From contig JASXTE010000016.1 of NCBI GenBank assembly GCA_030280995.1, positions 22,377,501-22,441,500 on the forward strand: a stretch of 64,000 bases of DNA. Reading direction: 5' to 3'. Made by a program: the position numbers and the translations under genes. The stretch is from Hemileia vastatrix. Its lineage: Eukaryota > Basidiomycota > Pucciniomycetes > Pucciniales > Zaghouaniaceae. This document shows, in pieces, positions 9,456 to 19,859 of the stretch (positions within the stretch are counted from its first letter, which is position 1; the number at the start of each line of letters is the position of its first letter). A model generated the notes under the pieces. That model had not been told where the DNA came from. It made no database searches and was given only the letters and a program-made list of their open reading frames with translations.

Positions 9456-11655
9456 ATGGAGGGTCAATCCTACCCACAACCAGAGTCTATGAGTATAGAA
9501 GAAAAGAAAGCCCTTCTAAAAAGATAACAATCAAAAAGACTTCACCTCCTCTTCAGGATCAACAGTCCCATGTGGCCAGGCAGGTTCTGAAACTAGAGGA
9601 ATTAAAGTCTACCATGCTAAAGGAGGTTGAGCAGTTGCAAAACAACTTTAAGGTGGGGTTACAACAAATGAATCAAACCTTGGAAGAGTTAAAGTAGGGC
9701 AGAAAAGCCAAGAAACCCCTACCACAGAACTTTCACATCATTTCCAGGAAAAAATCTTGGTAGAGAAAAGGAAGTTGGATTGGTTCCACCAGCAGTGGTC
9801 AAGCCACAATTGAAACAGGGATCCCCTCCTCATCAGACTGCTTCAGCTCACCCCTACAAAGGAAAGCCAAAGCCCCAAAAGTCAGGGCTTGCTACTATCC
9901 CATGGTAAGTAAATTACCCTCTCAGATTGAACAAAGTTCTGATGATTACAATATAGGTAATGTTATTGATGTAAAATCTGTACAGAAAATTCAGGTGGAA
10001 TTAAGACAATTAGGTTTTGATGTAGATACACCTGATTTATCTTTTGTTAATAACAACAGTACTATGTATAATATTAATACAGCTAATTGTCAGTTGCCAC
10101 CACTTAATAGTGAGATGAGAAGTTCACAAAACAGTAAAATCATTGAGAAGGAAGACATGGAATATTTTAATAATAACCCAACTGTCCATAGAATCTTTTC
10201 AGCATTATGGAATACACTACGCAATATAGGGGGTGGACTTGCTAGCAAGTCCTCAACCTGAACTCAGATGGAACTCAGACTGAACTCTAATTGAACACCC
10301 ACCTAAAAATTTTCTGCTGAGTGGTGTTCATCCCTGATTGTATGGTTCCTTTATCAATAGCTCAATGTGTGTTCAATCTGTGGTAAGTTTTGGTCCAAGG
10401 TTGTGGACTTGCTAGCAAGTCCACCCCCATATTGTGTGGTGACAGAATGACTTAGTGTGAGGAACAGAAAATTGAGCTCAAAAGTGATACAATTTTGTCC
10501 TTGAAATTGAAAATTTCTCAACTGGCAACAAGAAATAAAGAATTAGAGAATGAACACTTAGCTCTAACTCTTAGATATAATTCCTTAAGTAATAAATATA
10601 ATGAACTTCCAAACAAATTCTGTGAGTTAGAAAAATTGTATGAAGCACATTTATTAAGTTCTGAATCAAGAACTAAGTTATCTTTTGCACAAACAAATAA
10701 GAGTGTCTCTGATTTGTTACAAAGATTAACTTAAGTTGAGATAGAAACTGCTAATCTACTAATGAATCAGGATAATAATAAATATGCACAGTATAACAAT
10801 AATCCTTTCATTGGAAAAAATGAATCTCAATCATTTCCCATACCACCCCAAGTAAAACCATTTGGTAGTAGTTTCAAGTCTGAAAATACAAATTTAAGTC
10901 ACAAATCAGTGCAAGAGGAAATACAAGACCATTTATCCAGAGTAAATGAGTTATTGAATTTACCTAAGATTAGTGAAACAAAATCCAATCAGAAGAACTT
11001 GCAAAAGATTGATTAGTACCCAACTTATGATGGGTAAGCCAGCTCTGACTATTTTATTCAAAGAATTGACAACTTGAAATTCTCATATAAGTTACCAGAT
11101 GAAGAAAGAATATCAAAATTGATCTCTTTATTTAAGGATGTTGCTTTATTATGATTTGAAGCTGTTTTGAGTGAGGGTAAAGACTACTCTTGGGCTGAAT
11201 GGAAACAAATAATTGAAAAACAATTTGAAGGTTCTAAATTCAGGCTCACTCAGCAAAGATTATATGAGAAAACTAGGTATAATCCGTTGAATGGTGACAA
11301 ACCTATGGTATTTTTAATTAATTTAAATAAAATAGTAAAAGCCATTGAGCTAAACATAGATTTTAACTTATGGAAAGATAAGATAATATATAAATTACTT
11401 ATATCTGTCAGAGACATTGTTGTAGCTAAAACAATAATGGTTAATGAATATTCTGAATTTATTAATATTTGTAATGAAATATTATTAAACCATAAGTATG
11501 AAGCAAGTTACATCACTTATAAACAAAATAATGAACCTGTGATAAATCAGAATTCAAAAACACTTCAGGAGAAGCAGAAAAAACTATATTTTTTAACATT
11601 ATTAAAATTTATACTTAAGAAAAAAGAATTAAATTTCATGTATTTTTATTCTTAA
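9456..11655 (+). pseudogene. gag: Gag relic of Ty3/gypsy element G0
   Basis: Gag makes the particle that packages retrotransposon RNA. This copy is broken by stops and frameshifts and by a MITE at 10,215-10,441. The start MEGQSYPQPESM is a guess. Recognisable stretches are a coiled-coil-like run LKLKISQLATRNKELENEHL (from 10,495), the block ID*YPTYDG (about 11,009-11,030) and the retrotransposon gag domain YSWAEWKQIIEKQFEGSKFR (about 11,188-11,247), which matches YSWEDWKNLIKAQFGGSKFR in G2. FINICNEILLNHKYEA closes the domain. After about 11,655 the element stops: no protease, polymerase or integrase follows, so G0 is truncated. Confidence 0.8.
10215..10441 (+). mobile_element. CACTA-type MITE, 227 bp
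   Basis: Ends CACTACGCAATATAGGGGG and CCCCCATATTGTGTGGTG are inverted repeats. The perfect palindrome GGACTTGCTAGCAAGTCC lies just inside each end. Flanks ATA/ACA are a near-miss 3-bp target duplication. It carries only about three of the 11-bp GAACTCAGACT units, so it is shorter than its 260-bp relatives. It interrupts the gag of G0. Confidence 0.88.
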
Positions 11656-11799
11656 ATTTTCATTCAAAAAGATTGTCTGATTACATTTCTTAAAAAAGTA
11701 TTTTTTATTGAGAAGATTTCAAAAGCTTTTATCTTCTTATTTCCATTCAGATTTGAATAGTTTTTCATAATGCTTTCAAAAAAAAATCACCCATGTTTT

Positions 11800-11931
11800 G
11801 TGAATATTTCAAGCTTATTTAAGGAAGATTTCAGTCTGAGCTCAGTGTGATTTCATTCTGAGTTCAATCTGAGTTCCATCTGACTTCAAGTTGATGACTT
11901 TCTAGCAAGTACCCCCAAATATTGTGTGGTG
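11800..11931 (-). mobile_element. CACTA-type MITE remnant
   Basis: Only one end is recognisable: TCTAGCAAGT, then ATATTGTGTGGTG ending at 11,931, preceded by degenerate 11-bp GAGTTCAATCT-type repeats. It corresponds to the remnant at 38,228 in the other arm of the inverted duplication. Confidence 0.7.
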
Positions 11932-11935
11932 TATT

Positions 11936-12340
11936 GCCATCTAAAAGAAATATATAGTGTTATGAGAAAAATGACATATAATGTATTCCTAATTTTTTTA
12001 AGTTTTTGATTCATCAAGATTTTAAGTTATGATTATTGAAATAATATTTACTGAATAGAAAAAAGGTTTAAGTAAGTTATACAATATTATTTGTTGATAG
12101 TTTGAGCATCTTTATTGGGATTCAATAATAAATCTTACATAAATAAATAATTTTAGTTACACAAAAAATGTAGCAATAGGATACAGGATATATTTACATG
12201 AAGTAGGATTATGTATTAATTAAATCAACAATAGAGAAAAATCAAGAATTTGGCTGAATAAGATTCTAATAATCAGAAAATCAGCTGCCATTGCTTTAGC
12301 AATATTGCTAAGGGTGGGAGTATTAAAATTAAGTGGCATA
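11936..12340 (-). repeat. W segment, left arm of inverted duplication
   Basis: Reverse complement of 37,734-38,150 over about 400 bp, for example TAGCAATATTGCTAAGGG near 12,296 against CCCTTAGCCATATTGCTA near 37,761. No coding potential seen. Confidence 0.8.
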
Positions 12341-12590
12341 CACCACAACATATGGGGAGCGGACTTGCTAGTGAGTCCGCAACCTTGGACCCACACTCAC
12401 CACAGATTGAAAGCACATTGAGCTATTGATATAGGAACCATACAGTCAGGGTTGAACACCACTCAACAGAAGAGTTTTTGGTGTGTGTTCAAATAGAGTT
12501 CAATATGGGTTCAGTATGAGTTCAGTCTGAGTTCCATCTGAGTTCAAGTTGAGGACTTGCTAGCAAGTCCACCCCTTATATTGCATAGTG
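12341..12590 (+). mobile_element. CACTA-type MITE, 250 bp, target duplication ATA
   Basis: CACCACAACATATGGGG at one end and TATATTGCATAGTG at the other, with GGACTTGCTAGCAAGTCC near the right end and a mutated version near the left. Exact 3-bp flanks ATA (12,338-12,340 and 12,591-12,593). GAGTTCAGTCT-type 11-bp repeats lie on the right. Confidence 0.92.
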
Positions 12591-12593
12591 ATA

Positions 12594-13129
12594 AGCCCAG
12601 AGTTATCTATTAAGGGATTTATAATATTCAATATATAATAATTAAGTTTTTTCCAATTTTTTTACAACCTGGATTATTAGTATCACTGTATTTTCTAAGG
12701 AGGCCTAGTTGTGTTATGAATTCTAAACAGTCTGAAGCTGAAACAAGCTGGTGGTACTGTGAGGAAAGAAATAAACCATGAACACCATCAACCATATAAA
12801 AATTAAGTTATTAATATTTATGTTGTGCATATTCTTGATTCATCTTCTATATAGAATCATTGTGAGACTCATCAAATTGCTGCATATTGGTCAATGTTTT
12901 TTTATTCCTTGAAAGTCCTTGTTTCTTGCTTTGAGCTTGAGATATATTTGCAGCAGCCTCTGTAGATTTGAAAAAAATTATTTAAATCATGAGATCAATT
13001 ATTATGTTTCTTAATTGGCACAGAGGATTCATTAAAACATTTTCAGCAATTAACTGTGATTTTTAGTTGTCAAAAATATTGTGAACTTTGCTCTTCAGAT
13101 GTGTGAGGCAGGCTAGAATATGTAGTCCA
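12594..13129. other. No gene recognised; junction of W/MITE with gene Y
   Basis: AT-rich. The segment continues gene Y on its 3' side but has no clear partner in the right arm, where the corresponding sequence after 34,250 is different. Nothing else is visible. Confidence 0.45.
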
Positions 13130-14904
13130 CATTCAATAGGACAATCTGGGTTGAAGTTTGATTCTTCAGCAGGAAGGGTAAACTCTTAAGATGAAAGATA
13201 AAGAGATGATGCAAAAAGGATTCCCAAAAAGAACGCTGGTGAGCACTTGGGCTAACTAGTCTTGATAGCATGCTTATCATTGATGATTCAGGAAGATCAG
13301 CCTTCTTAAAAAGAGAAAGATTATTTGAGTTTGGTTCTTAAGAATTGAAAATTTGTTTAAAATTTTTAAAGTTCAAACTATTGACCACCCAGATCAGCAA
13401 AGTGTCAACATTGAGAAAATCCAAAGCTAAAAAAATAACAAAAAAATTAGCTCTCATTAAATGAATAAACAAACTTCAAGTAAGTGATACATAGAGAGTT
13501 CATTAATTTTTGTAAGTATTTCATCATGAGCAGATATCTTCCATAGAAAAAATAACTTTTGTAAAATTGCCTGTGGATTTTTGAGAGAAACAGACAAATG
13601 AATTTTGAATAACTGATTGATTTCTGGCCATTCCCTAAGTACCATTTGAACATTGATTCTACCTTCAAAAAATAAATAAATTTTAACTATTTGCTTCTTT
13701 AATTTTAATTTGCCAATAATTGTAAGAGTAAAAGGAAGGGAATGATTACCAATTTTTTATCAGTGATGATAGACACCGTAAGATTTTAGGAATTTCAATT
13801 TTATATTTTGAAGATACAGCAACTTGAAGCTGTTTCTTCAAACTTGAAGGATTATTGTGTGGCTGGCTAGGTTGATCAATTTTTTAATTGGGTGTTTTCT
13901 CAACCTCATAAGCAGAAGTATTTTCATCATCTTTTTAAGTTACAGAAGCTTCATATTTCTAAATTTCTTCATCATCTTCTTCTTGTACTTCTTCTTCATT
14001 AGAGCAAGATTTTCTATTAATTGAAGCTTCAGAGTGATTATAGTTTTTAGAACTGGATTAAAAGATAAGAAAAAGATTAGAAACAATAAATCAAAAAGTA
14101 GAAAATTTGGAGATAGTTTTAAAGACTATCATAAAATTGATTTCTATATTACTCATGAAAGAAATGACATACCGTTTGGAAACACTTTGGCTAGTTTGTT
14201 TAGATTTTTTAGATGTTGCATAAGAGGAATCTTGGCAGGATGAGTTTTTGTAGAGCTAACAAAACTAGAGCACATAGAAAGTCTCATTCTTTTTGAAAGT
14301 GAAAAATAGCTTTATCTCCCTCTCAAAATACTTATGCATGGCCTTCAGCATCAGATCTTCTATTATCATAATTGTCTTGATGATAAAGTCATCATTGTCT
14401 TGATGATAAAGTCATCAATGGGAGGATTGATACCTTTTTCATAAGCTGATTTAGATAAGTTTTAAAGAAAAAGGGCCAATAATCTATCCTACTGAGTTTA
14501 AAGAAGTTAATATAAAATAACTTCTTTCATTTTTCTTGGTCATCAATGTATTCAAGCAAATTGTTATAGGCATTTAAAATATATGATTGAAAAGGCTTCT
14601 GGCTAAGAGTTTACAGTAGTTCTTAAGTTTTTCCTTTAGAAAATTCAAGTATCTTGCTATATTGAGATTTGGTAATTTTGGTCCTTTCATTGGAAAGAGA
14701 AGGGGGGTTTCGAGAAATTCCTATAGGTGGTTGTTTCTTGAGCTTTAAGGATTTGAATTAAGGATGCTGATGAGATTTTGTCAAACAAATAATTGGCGCC
14801 AATATATAAAATATATTAATTGAAAAGAAAATTTAGTGTAAGAAGATACAAGAGATAAAGTAATAGATCTTACATAAAGGAGGTTTCTGTCTATCACAAG
14901 GCAT
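13130..14904 (-). pseudogene. Gene Y, left inverted copy (unknown rust-like gene, dead)
   Basis: Unknown gene, not recognised. It begins at 14,904 with MPCDRQKPPL, followed by a likely donor GTAAGATC. Coding-like blocks in order are KITKSQYSKILEFSKGKT, then LEYIDDQEK (about 14,550), MRLSMCSSFVSSTK (about 14,285), and near 13,650-13,457 LREWPEINQLFKIHLSV followed by ILTKINELSMYHLLEV. An acidic/serine run lies near 13,970. Stops and frameshifts are frequent. The other copy (32,503-34,290) shares several of the same stops. Both copies have the same upstream sequence including a TATATAAACCC-like box about 190 bp before the ATG. It lies in the inverted duplication. Confidence 0.55.
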
Positions 14905-16345
14905 TTTAATGACTTATTACTTGAATAAACTAAAAAATTCTTATATCAAGCTAATAAAGAGATAAAAAATATATATTACTATTGGGATTTTCAAACTGTA
15001 ATAACACAGATAAATGCAATAACCAAAAGATAATAGTAGTAAAATTGAGAGAAAGAAACAAATTGAGAAATGTGGTACAAAACAAGAGGGTTTATATAAT
15101 AACAGAAGCAGGTTTTTGATAGGGGATCTTTTACAATGGGATCAAGCTAGCAAGCATATTGGAAAATAGTCTGATGATAATAATGGGGTTGAAAGTAAAA
15201 GGGAAGTAACTAGACATAAACATTGGGATCTTTTAAGTAGGACAAACAAAGATAGTTTACAATTTACAAGTTGGAAATTTCAAAGGCTAAATAGTTGAGA
15301 ATGTAAATTTAACTAATTTTAATATTTAAATTAATTCATAGATATTGACATCAAGCAATATGACAAAGGGATCTATTATTTGAAATTTCAACATATTTTT
15401 GTGTTATAAAAAAAGGGGGATGAAAACAAAGGAAAAAGATAATTTTAAAAAAGGGGATAAAAAAAGTTAACACTAAATAATATTCTATAAAATTATTAAA
15501 AAAAAATAATTTATTCTATGATAGGAGCTTTTTAGGGCCGCACTGTTACCCTGCCGCACAAACCTAGTCTAAACATTGTTTAAGTTAAGATTATATAATA
15601 AATCAGAAAAAGAAACACTTAAGAATCTTAAAATATGGATAAAGTATAAAAGTAATTAAAATTATTTCCTTAAAAAATCTGATAACCAAGTACCAAAGTC
15701 ACAATTATTTAAAAGTATTTTACAGATTTGTACAAGGTTCCTTACTGTAAACATTATTCAAAGTAACTAGTGAGCTTGTTCCACTGAGGTAACTAACACC
15801 ACACAATATGGGGGCGGACTTGCTAGCAAGTCCGCAACCTTGGACCCAAACTCACCATAGATTGAACACACATTGAGCTATTGATAAAGGAACCATACAA
15901 TCAGGGATGAACACCACTGAGCAGAACAGTTTTAGGTGGGTGTTCAAGTAGAGTTCAGTATGGGTTCAGTCTGAGTTCAGTCTGAGTTCCATCTGAGTTC
16001 CATCTGAGTTCAGGTTGAGGACTTGCTAGCAAGTCCACCCCCTATATTGCGTAGTGTAAGTTGAAAAATAAAATATATAATGGATATATGTTTTTAAAAT
16101 GAGATAATATTGAATAGAAACAGTCAAAAAAATATAGCAGGATTAATCAGGGTATTTTTTACATTTATGTAGAACTTGGTTGATAAAATAGTAAAAACCT
16201 TAAATTCAGGACTAAAGAAAAATCAAATCAAATAGGAATATTAGGAATAGGTATTGTAAAAATTATAATCAATATCTTATAAATATTGATGGAAATAAAT
16301 TGCTAGTAATCACAAAAATTATTGTACTCTTTTACCTTAAAATAG
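14905..16345 (-). other. Upstream region of gene Y copy 1, left arm
   Basis: No gene. It is the reverse complement of 30,539-32,500 minus the solo LTR found there. The uninterrupted site CAAACCTAGTCTAAAC near 15,560 is the empty target of that LTR. Homology to the right arm ends at about 16,340, at AAGGTAAAAGAG. Confidence 0.7.
15797..16056 (+). mobile_element. CACTA-type MITE, 260 bp, target duplication TAA
   Basis: CACCACACAATATGGGGG...CTATATTGCGTAGTG with GGACTTGCTAGCAAGTCC just inside both ends and five or more 11-bp GAGTTCAGTCT-type repeats. Flanks are TAA on both sides. The right arm of the inverted duplication (about 30,820) has the empty site TTCAACTTAGTTACCTCAG, which proves insertion after duplication or loss by precise excision. 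Confidence 0.95.
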
Positions 16346-16478
16346 ATATATCAGCTACTCATAATATACAGAAAACTAATGATGAATAGCTAAAGATTTC
16401 CTCTTTACTAAATGAAAATGGTAAGGAATATGTAGACAATTTATTTCATAAAGCCTTTTTGAGTAAAATTCCCAGAAA

Positions 16479-16604
16479 AAGTTTGGCAGAAGTTGTTCTG
16501 AACAATTTTTTAATTTGAAGATGGTAAGGGGGATATATATTTAATTTAAATAAGGTGTTTCTGTTAAAAGTGTTCAGCACAAGTTTGGCCAAACTTGTGC
16601 TGAA
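16479..16604. repeat. Perfect 32-bp palindrome and related inverted repeat
   Basis: 16,573-16,604 is a perfect 32-bp palindrome with TTCAGCACAAGTTTGG as its left half. A diverged form of the same text, AAGTTTGGCAGAAGTTG followed by TTCTGAAC, lies at about 16,479-16,503. The pair may be the ends of a small decayed TIR element. Confidence 0.6.
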
Positions 16605-16869
16605 AACTTTGGCAAAGACAAGTGACTAATAATTTCAAGGGAAAGCAAAAATCAAAAGGCTATAAAATGAAGTTAATTGATGGAAACAGCAGTGAGACTA
16701 ACTAGAGTGACTATGTTGGGGTTTCCAACCATGAGGGAATATGGGACTGACTATTCTAAGTTAAGAGTGAAACTAGAGAGTAATTTGATTACTATATAAG
16801 TTGTCAAATGGGGAGTGCTCCACAGCACTTTCCACATATAACCCCCTTATTCAATACCCACTCTTCTGC

Positions 16870-17178
16870 CTATTTACAATGCATAACTTCCATAGTATTC
16901 CTCCTCCCCATCTCTCAGCCAAATCCTAACATTACATCCAGGTGACTGTAAGATCTTTTCTACAATGTCCAATACAAATGGATATTTTGCATCCATAACA
17001 AGCATCATTATTTTATTTAATTTAATTTTGAGGAAGATGATGATGATGAGATAATCTTCCTTTTTAAGCTTCCCTGACTTTGATTTTTCAGGTGAGGGGC
17101 TTGCATTACAGGAAGACCTTTGTGATGAAGCAGTTTTTTTTGACTTGCCTTTTGAGTGTTGGATTTTCTGGGAGGCAT
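16870..17178 (-). pseudogene. Decayed gene with C-x2-C-x4-C-x3-C motif
   Basis: Not recognised with certainty. On the minus strand a basic, serine-rich start MPPRKSNTQKASQKKLL (17,178) leads to a run of serines and then, in one frame, to NDACYGCKISICIGHCRKD (about 17,007-16,951). That motif has cysteines spaced C-x2-C-x4-C-x3-C. Two stops follow, then LAERWGGG and LWKLCIVNRQK. The pattern suggests a small zinc-binding protein or the N-terminal part of a transposon-associated gene. A competing open frame in the same place (17,269-16,874) lacks any motif and is probably a shadow. Function unknown. Confidence 0.4.
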
Positions 17179-17179
17179 T

Positions 17180-18465
17180 ATAAAACTGGTATGTTACAAC
17201 AAAAGAAATTAAGAGGTTGAAAACATAAAATAAACAAGTGAAAAAACATGCCTGATTAAAATTTTGCAATAAAATCTTTTGAATCTCATTGAGGGGTGTG
17301 TGCTGAGAATTGATGGGTAGGAAGGGAGGTCAGTGCCTCACATGTGGCAGGGATGGGGTGAGCAAGAAAGTGATGTTGTGACCAACATGTTGTTTTGAAA
17401 AAAAAATTGGGAAACAAGTGCTGATTTGAGGTCATAACTGACACCAATTTATGAAATAAGCAACTTTTTTTTTCCAAAACTTAAGTGCTGATTTCATCAT
17501 GGAAAATCAGGGGGTGAAATGCTAGTAGTTCCCTCTCTTTGAAACTTTTAGGTAGAGGTTGGGAGACAAATTGGAATATGTTGTGAAAGTGTTAGGAAAC
17601 TGTTTTTAAATTAGATGAAAAAAGTTTGAAAAAAAAGTTTGCCCTAATTTGAGCCTCAATTTATCCCTTCTTGAGCAGAGCTTCAGATTCAAGTTGAGCA
17701 TCAGTTGGACCAAATTTGAGAAATAGTTGAGCCAAAAAACTTAACATACCATAATATTAAATTTTATATCTAGATCTATTGAATGTTGGGAGGTCAGGTT
17801 TGATATAAGTAGAATTATCTTAAATGACACATAGTATACTAGGCCTAGATATAATTTCATTTATTATTTTTATTTCCGCAAATATGTAAAAAAGCATACT
17901 ATTTAAGTCCTTTTTAAAAATTTTATTAATTAAAATATAACTCTGTAAAAATGTTTGCACATAATTTTAAATTTTCTAGACAAAAGTTGATATTGAGCCC
18001 TTATTAATCGAAATTTCTCATTGTTCTTTGGAATTAAAAAATATAAGACAACACTCAAAAAATTTAATGAAGGTGAAAATATATATATATAATTTATAAG
18101 GTGAAAAAATATTAATGTATATTTTTTTACATTTAAACTATTTAAAAAACTAATTTTAGTATATTGGCACAAAACTTAGGCTCTAAAATAATGCAATTTT
18201 TTGAGTTACCTATCTGTATTTAGTTATTATTAAAATGTGAGTCAGAATTAATTATTTACATAAATGAAAAATTCAATTGTGAATATTCTTCCAATATTAT
18301 ATATATTCTCTACTGTTTCTCTTTCAAAAATTTGCTCTCATCCTCTATTTTTTTAAACTACCACCATCACCATAAAATTCATTTAATTAACATTTCAAAT
18401 TTGATATGCATTGAACAATTATCTTTAAATTTTAAACCTATCTTTCCAAGATAAAGATCAGTATT
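17180..18465. other. No gene seen
   Basis: AT-rich. Short TTGAGC-containing phrases repeat irregularly between about 17,640 and 17,740. Nothing else could be supported. Confidence 0.5.
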
Positions 18466-19023
18466 TTATGAAGTATCCACTCCAGTTATTATGCAACAAA
18501 GAAGCTCTTTAGTTCATGTTTTTGGATTATTCAAAGAAGGAGAAGCAACACCTATTAGTAATCTTTCTAACAAACAGAGCTGAAAAATTGGACAACTACT
18601 TGGAGAAATTGGATCTGGATCTCAACATTTAACTGACAAAAGGGCTTTAAATTCCCAAAAAAACTTATTGTTTTTTCTCTTACTTGGTTCTACTTTTGAA
18701 CATGCAGTTTAGAATTTGTGGCCTCCTTTTTTGTTTCAATGATTTTACTAGTCAGGCTAAAGAATTTTTTTTAAATTCTCAAATTGATTTGACACCAATT
18801 CCACACTACAATCCAACTGTCTTCTTCAATATTCCTCACTTTACTATTCACACAACTTCTGAAATTTCTTAGACAAGGGATAATCAAATGGAAAATCTAT
18901 CTATACATGGTATAAGAACAACTCAAAAATACATCAGATTCATGCTATCAACTTTATGATAGACAATGAAAATAGCTTATCAGAAAAATTAGAAAACCTG
19001 TGGAGGCATGCAAAAAACATTTG
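18466..19023 (+). pseudogene. SNF2/RAD5-like helicase gene, 5' part (split by G1)
   Basis: N-terminal part of the helicase gene that continues at 28,976. The text around 18,477-18,560 reads TPVIMQQRSSLVHVFGLFKEG, and near 18,930-19,020 IHAINFMIDNENSLSEKLEN then LWRHAKN. The second block is typical of the region just before the ATPase core of HLTF/RAD5-type proteins, where the family has a HQ..AL..M/L..E pattern. Stops are present, for example near 18,580. G1 inserted directly after it, with TSD ATTTG at 19,019-19,023. The true start codon was not found. Confidence 0.55.
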
Positions 19024-19823
19024 TGTCAATGGTCTTTATAGTCTAGAAGATTTAATAGAGAGTTCCAGTGGCAATAACAACGATCCTTAGGGTCTTCAAA
19101 CTCAAGTACTTATTTTCTATCTTAAAGATTAATTACTCAAATGATAAGAGGTAAAAGGGTTTAATTATTATTATAATTTATGAGTTAGAACTACATAGTT
19201 GTAAGTACTAAATCAATAATAAATATAATAAATATTTAATAGTAGTAATTGATTTAATAAAATAAGTAAGTAATGGAATGCATCAAAAACAACCAAGAGA
19301 GAGGCCTTATATAGGAAAAGTAGGGACAAATAAAGACATGGAGTTAACACAACTTAATAAAAGGGTATGGGAAAAAGAAACTAAATAAAGAGTGTATGTG
19401 AAAAAATAAAAAATATACTAAATAGTGCCTCAATAAAAGATATCACTTTATTTGAAATAAAACTTTAAATCCCTTGGTCTGTCACATTTAGTACAAAAAA
19501 ATTTGATTTAAAATGTTTCATTTAAAAAAATTTAAATTAAGGAATTTGAAAAGTTTTTTTTCATTTTATATTTTTATATTTTTAATACTATTTTTATTCC
19601 CTCTCATTTGTATTACTGAGCACGGTGTTAGGGAAAAAATGTATGTGACAGTTACTTATTTTTATTAATTATTTGCATTACTTATTGTACTTAGCTAGTT
19701 AGTCGTACGTAATACATAAGTAGTTTGTAAATAATTAATTATTAATAAGGATTAAAAGGCATGGCTTCATCTCAGTAAGATAATTAATTATTTTACTGGG
19801 TAAGTCTAGTAGCCTGGCTGACA
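19024..19823 (-). repeat. 3' LTR of G1 (800 bp)
   Basis: Minus strand runs TGTCAGCCAGGCT (or its close variant) at 19,823 to CCATTGACA at 19,024. Nearly identical in layout to 28,169-28,970. Confidence 0.92.
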
Positions 19824-19859
19824 CTCCCTCACTTTAAAAAAAACAATAAAAAAAATTCT

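Noticed and set aside
14040..14243. + strand frame opposite gene Y
   Set aside because: Shadow of the minus-strand gene Y relic, no motif.
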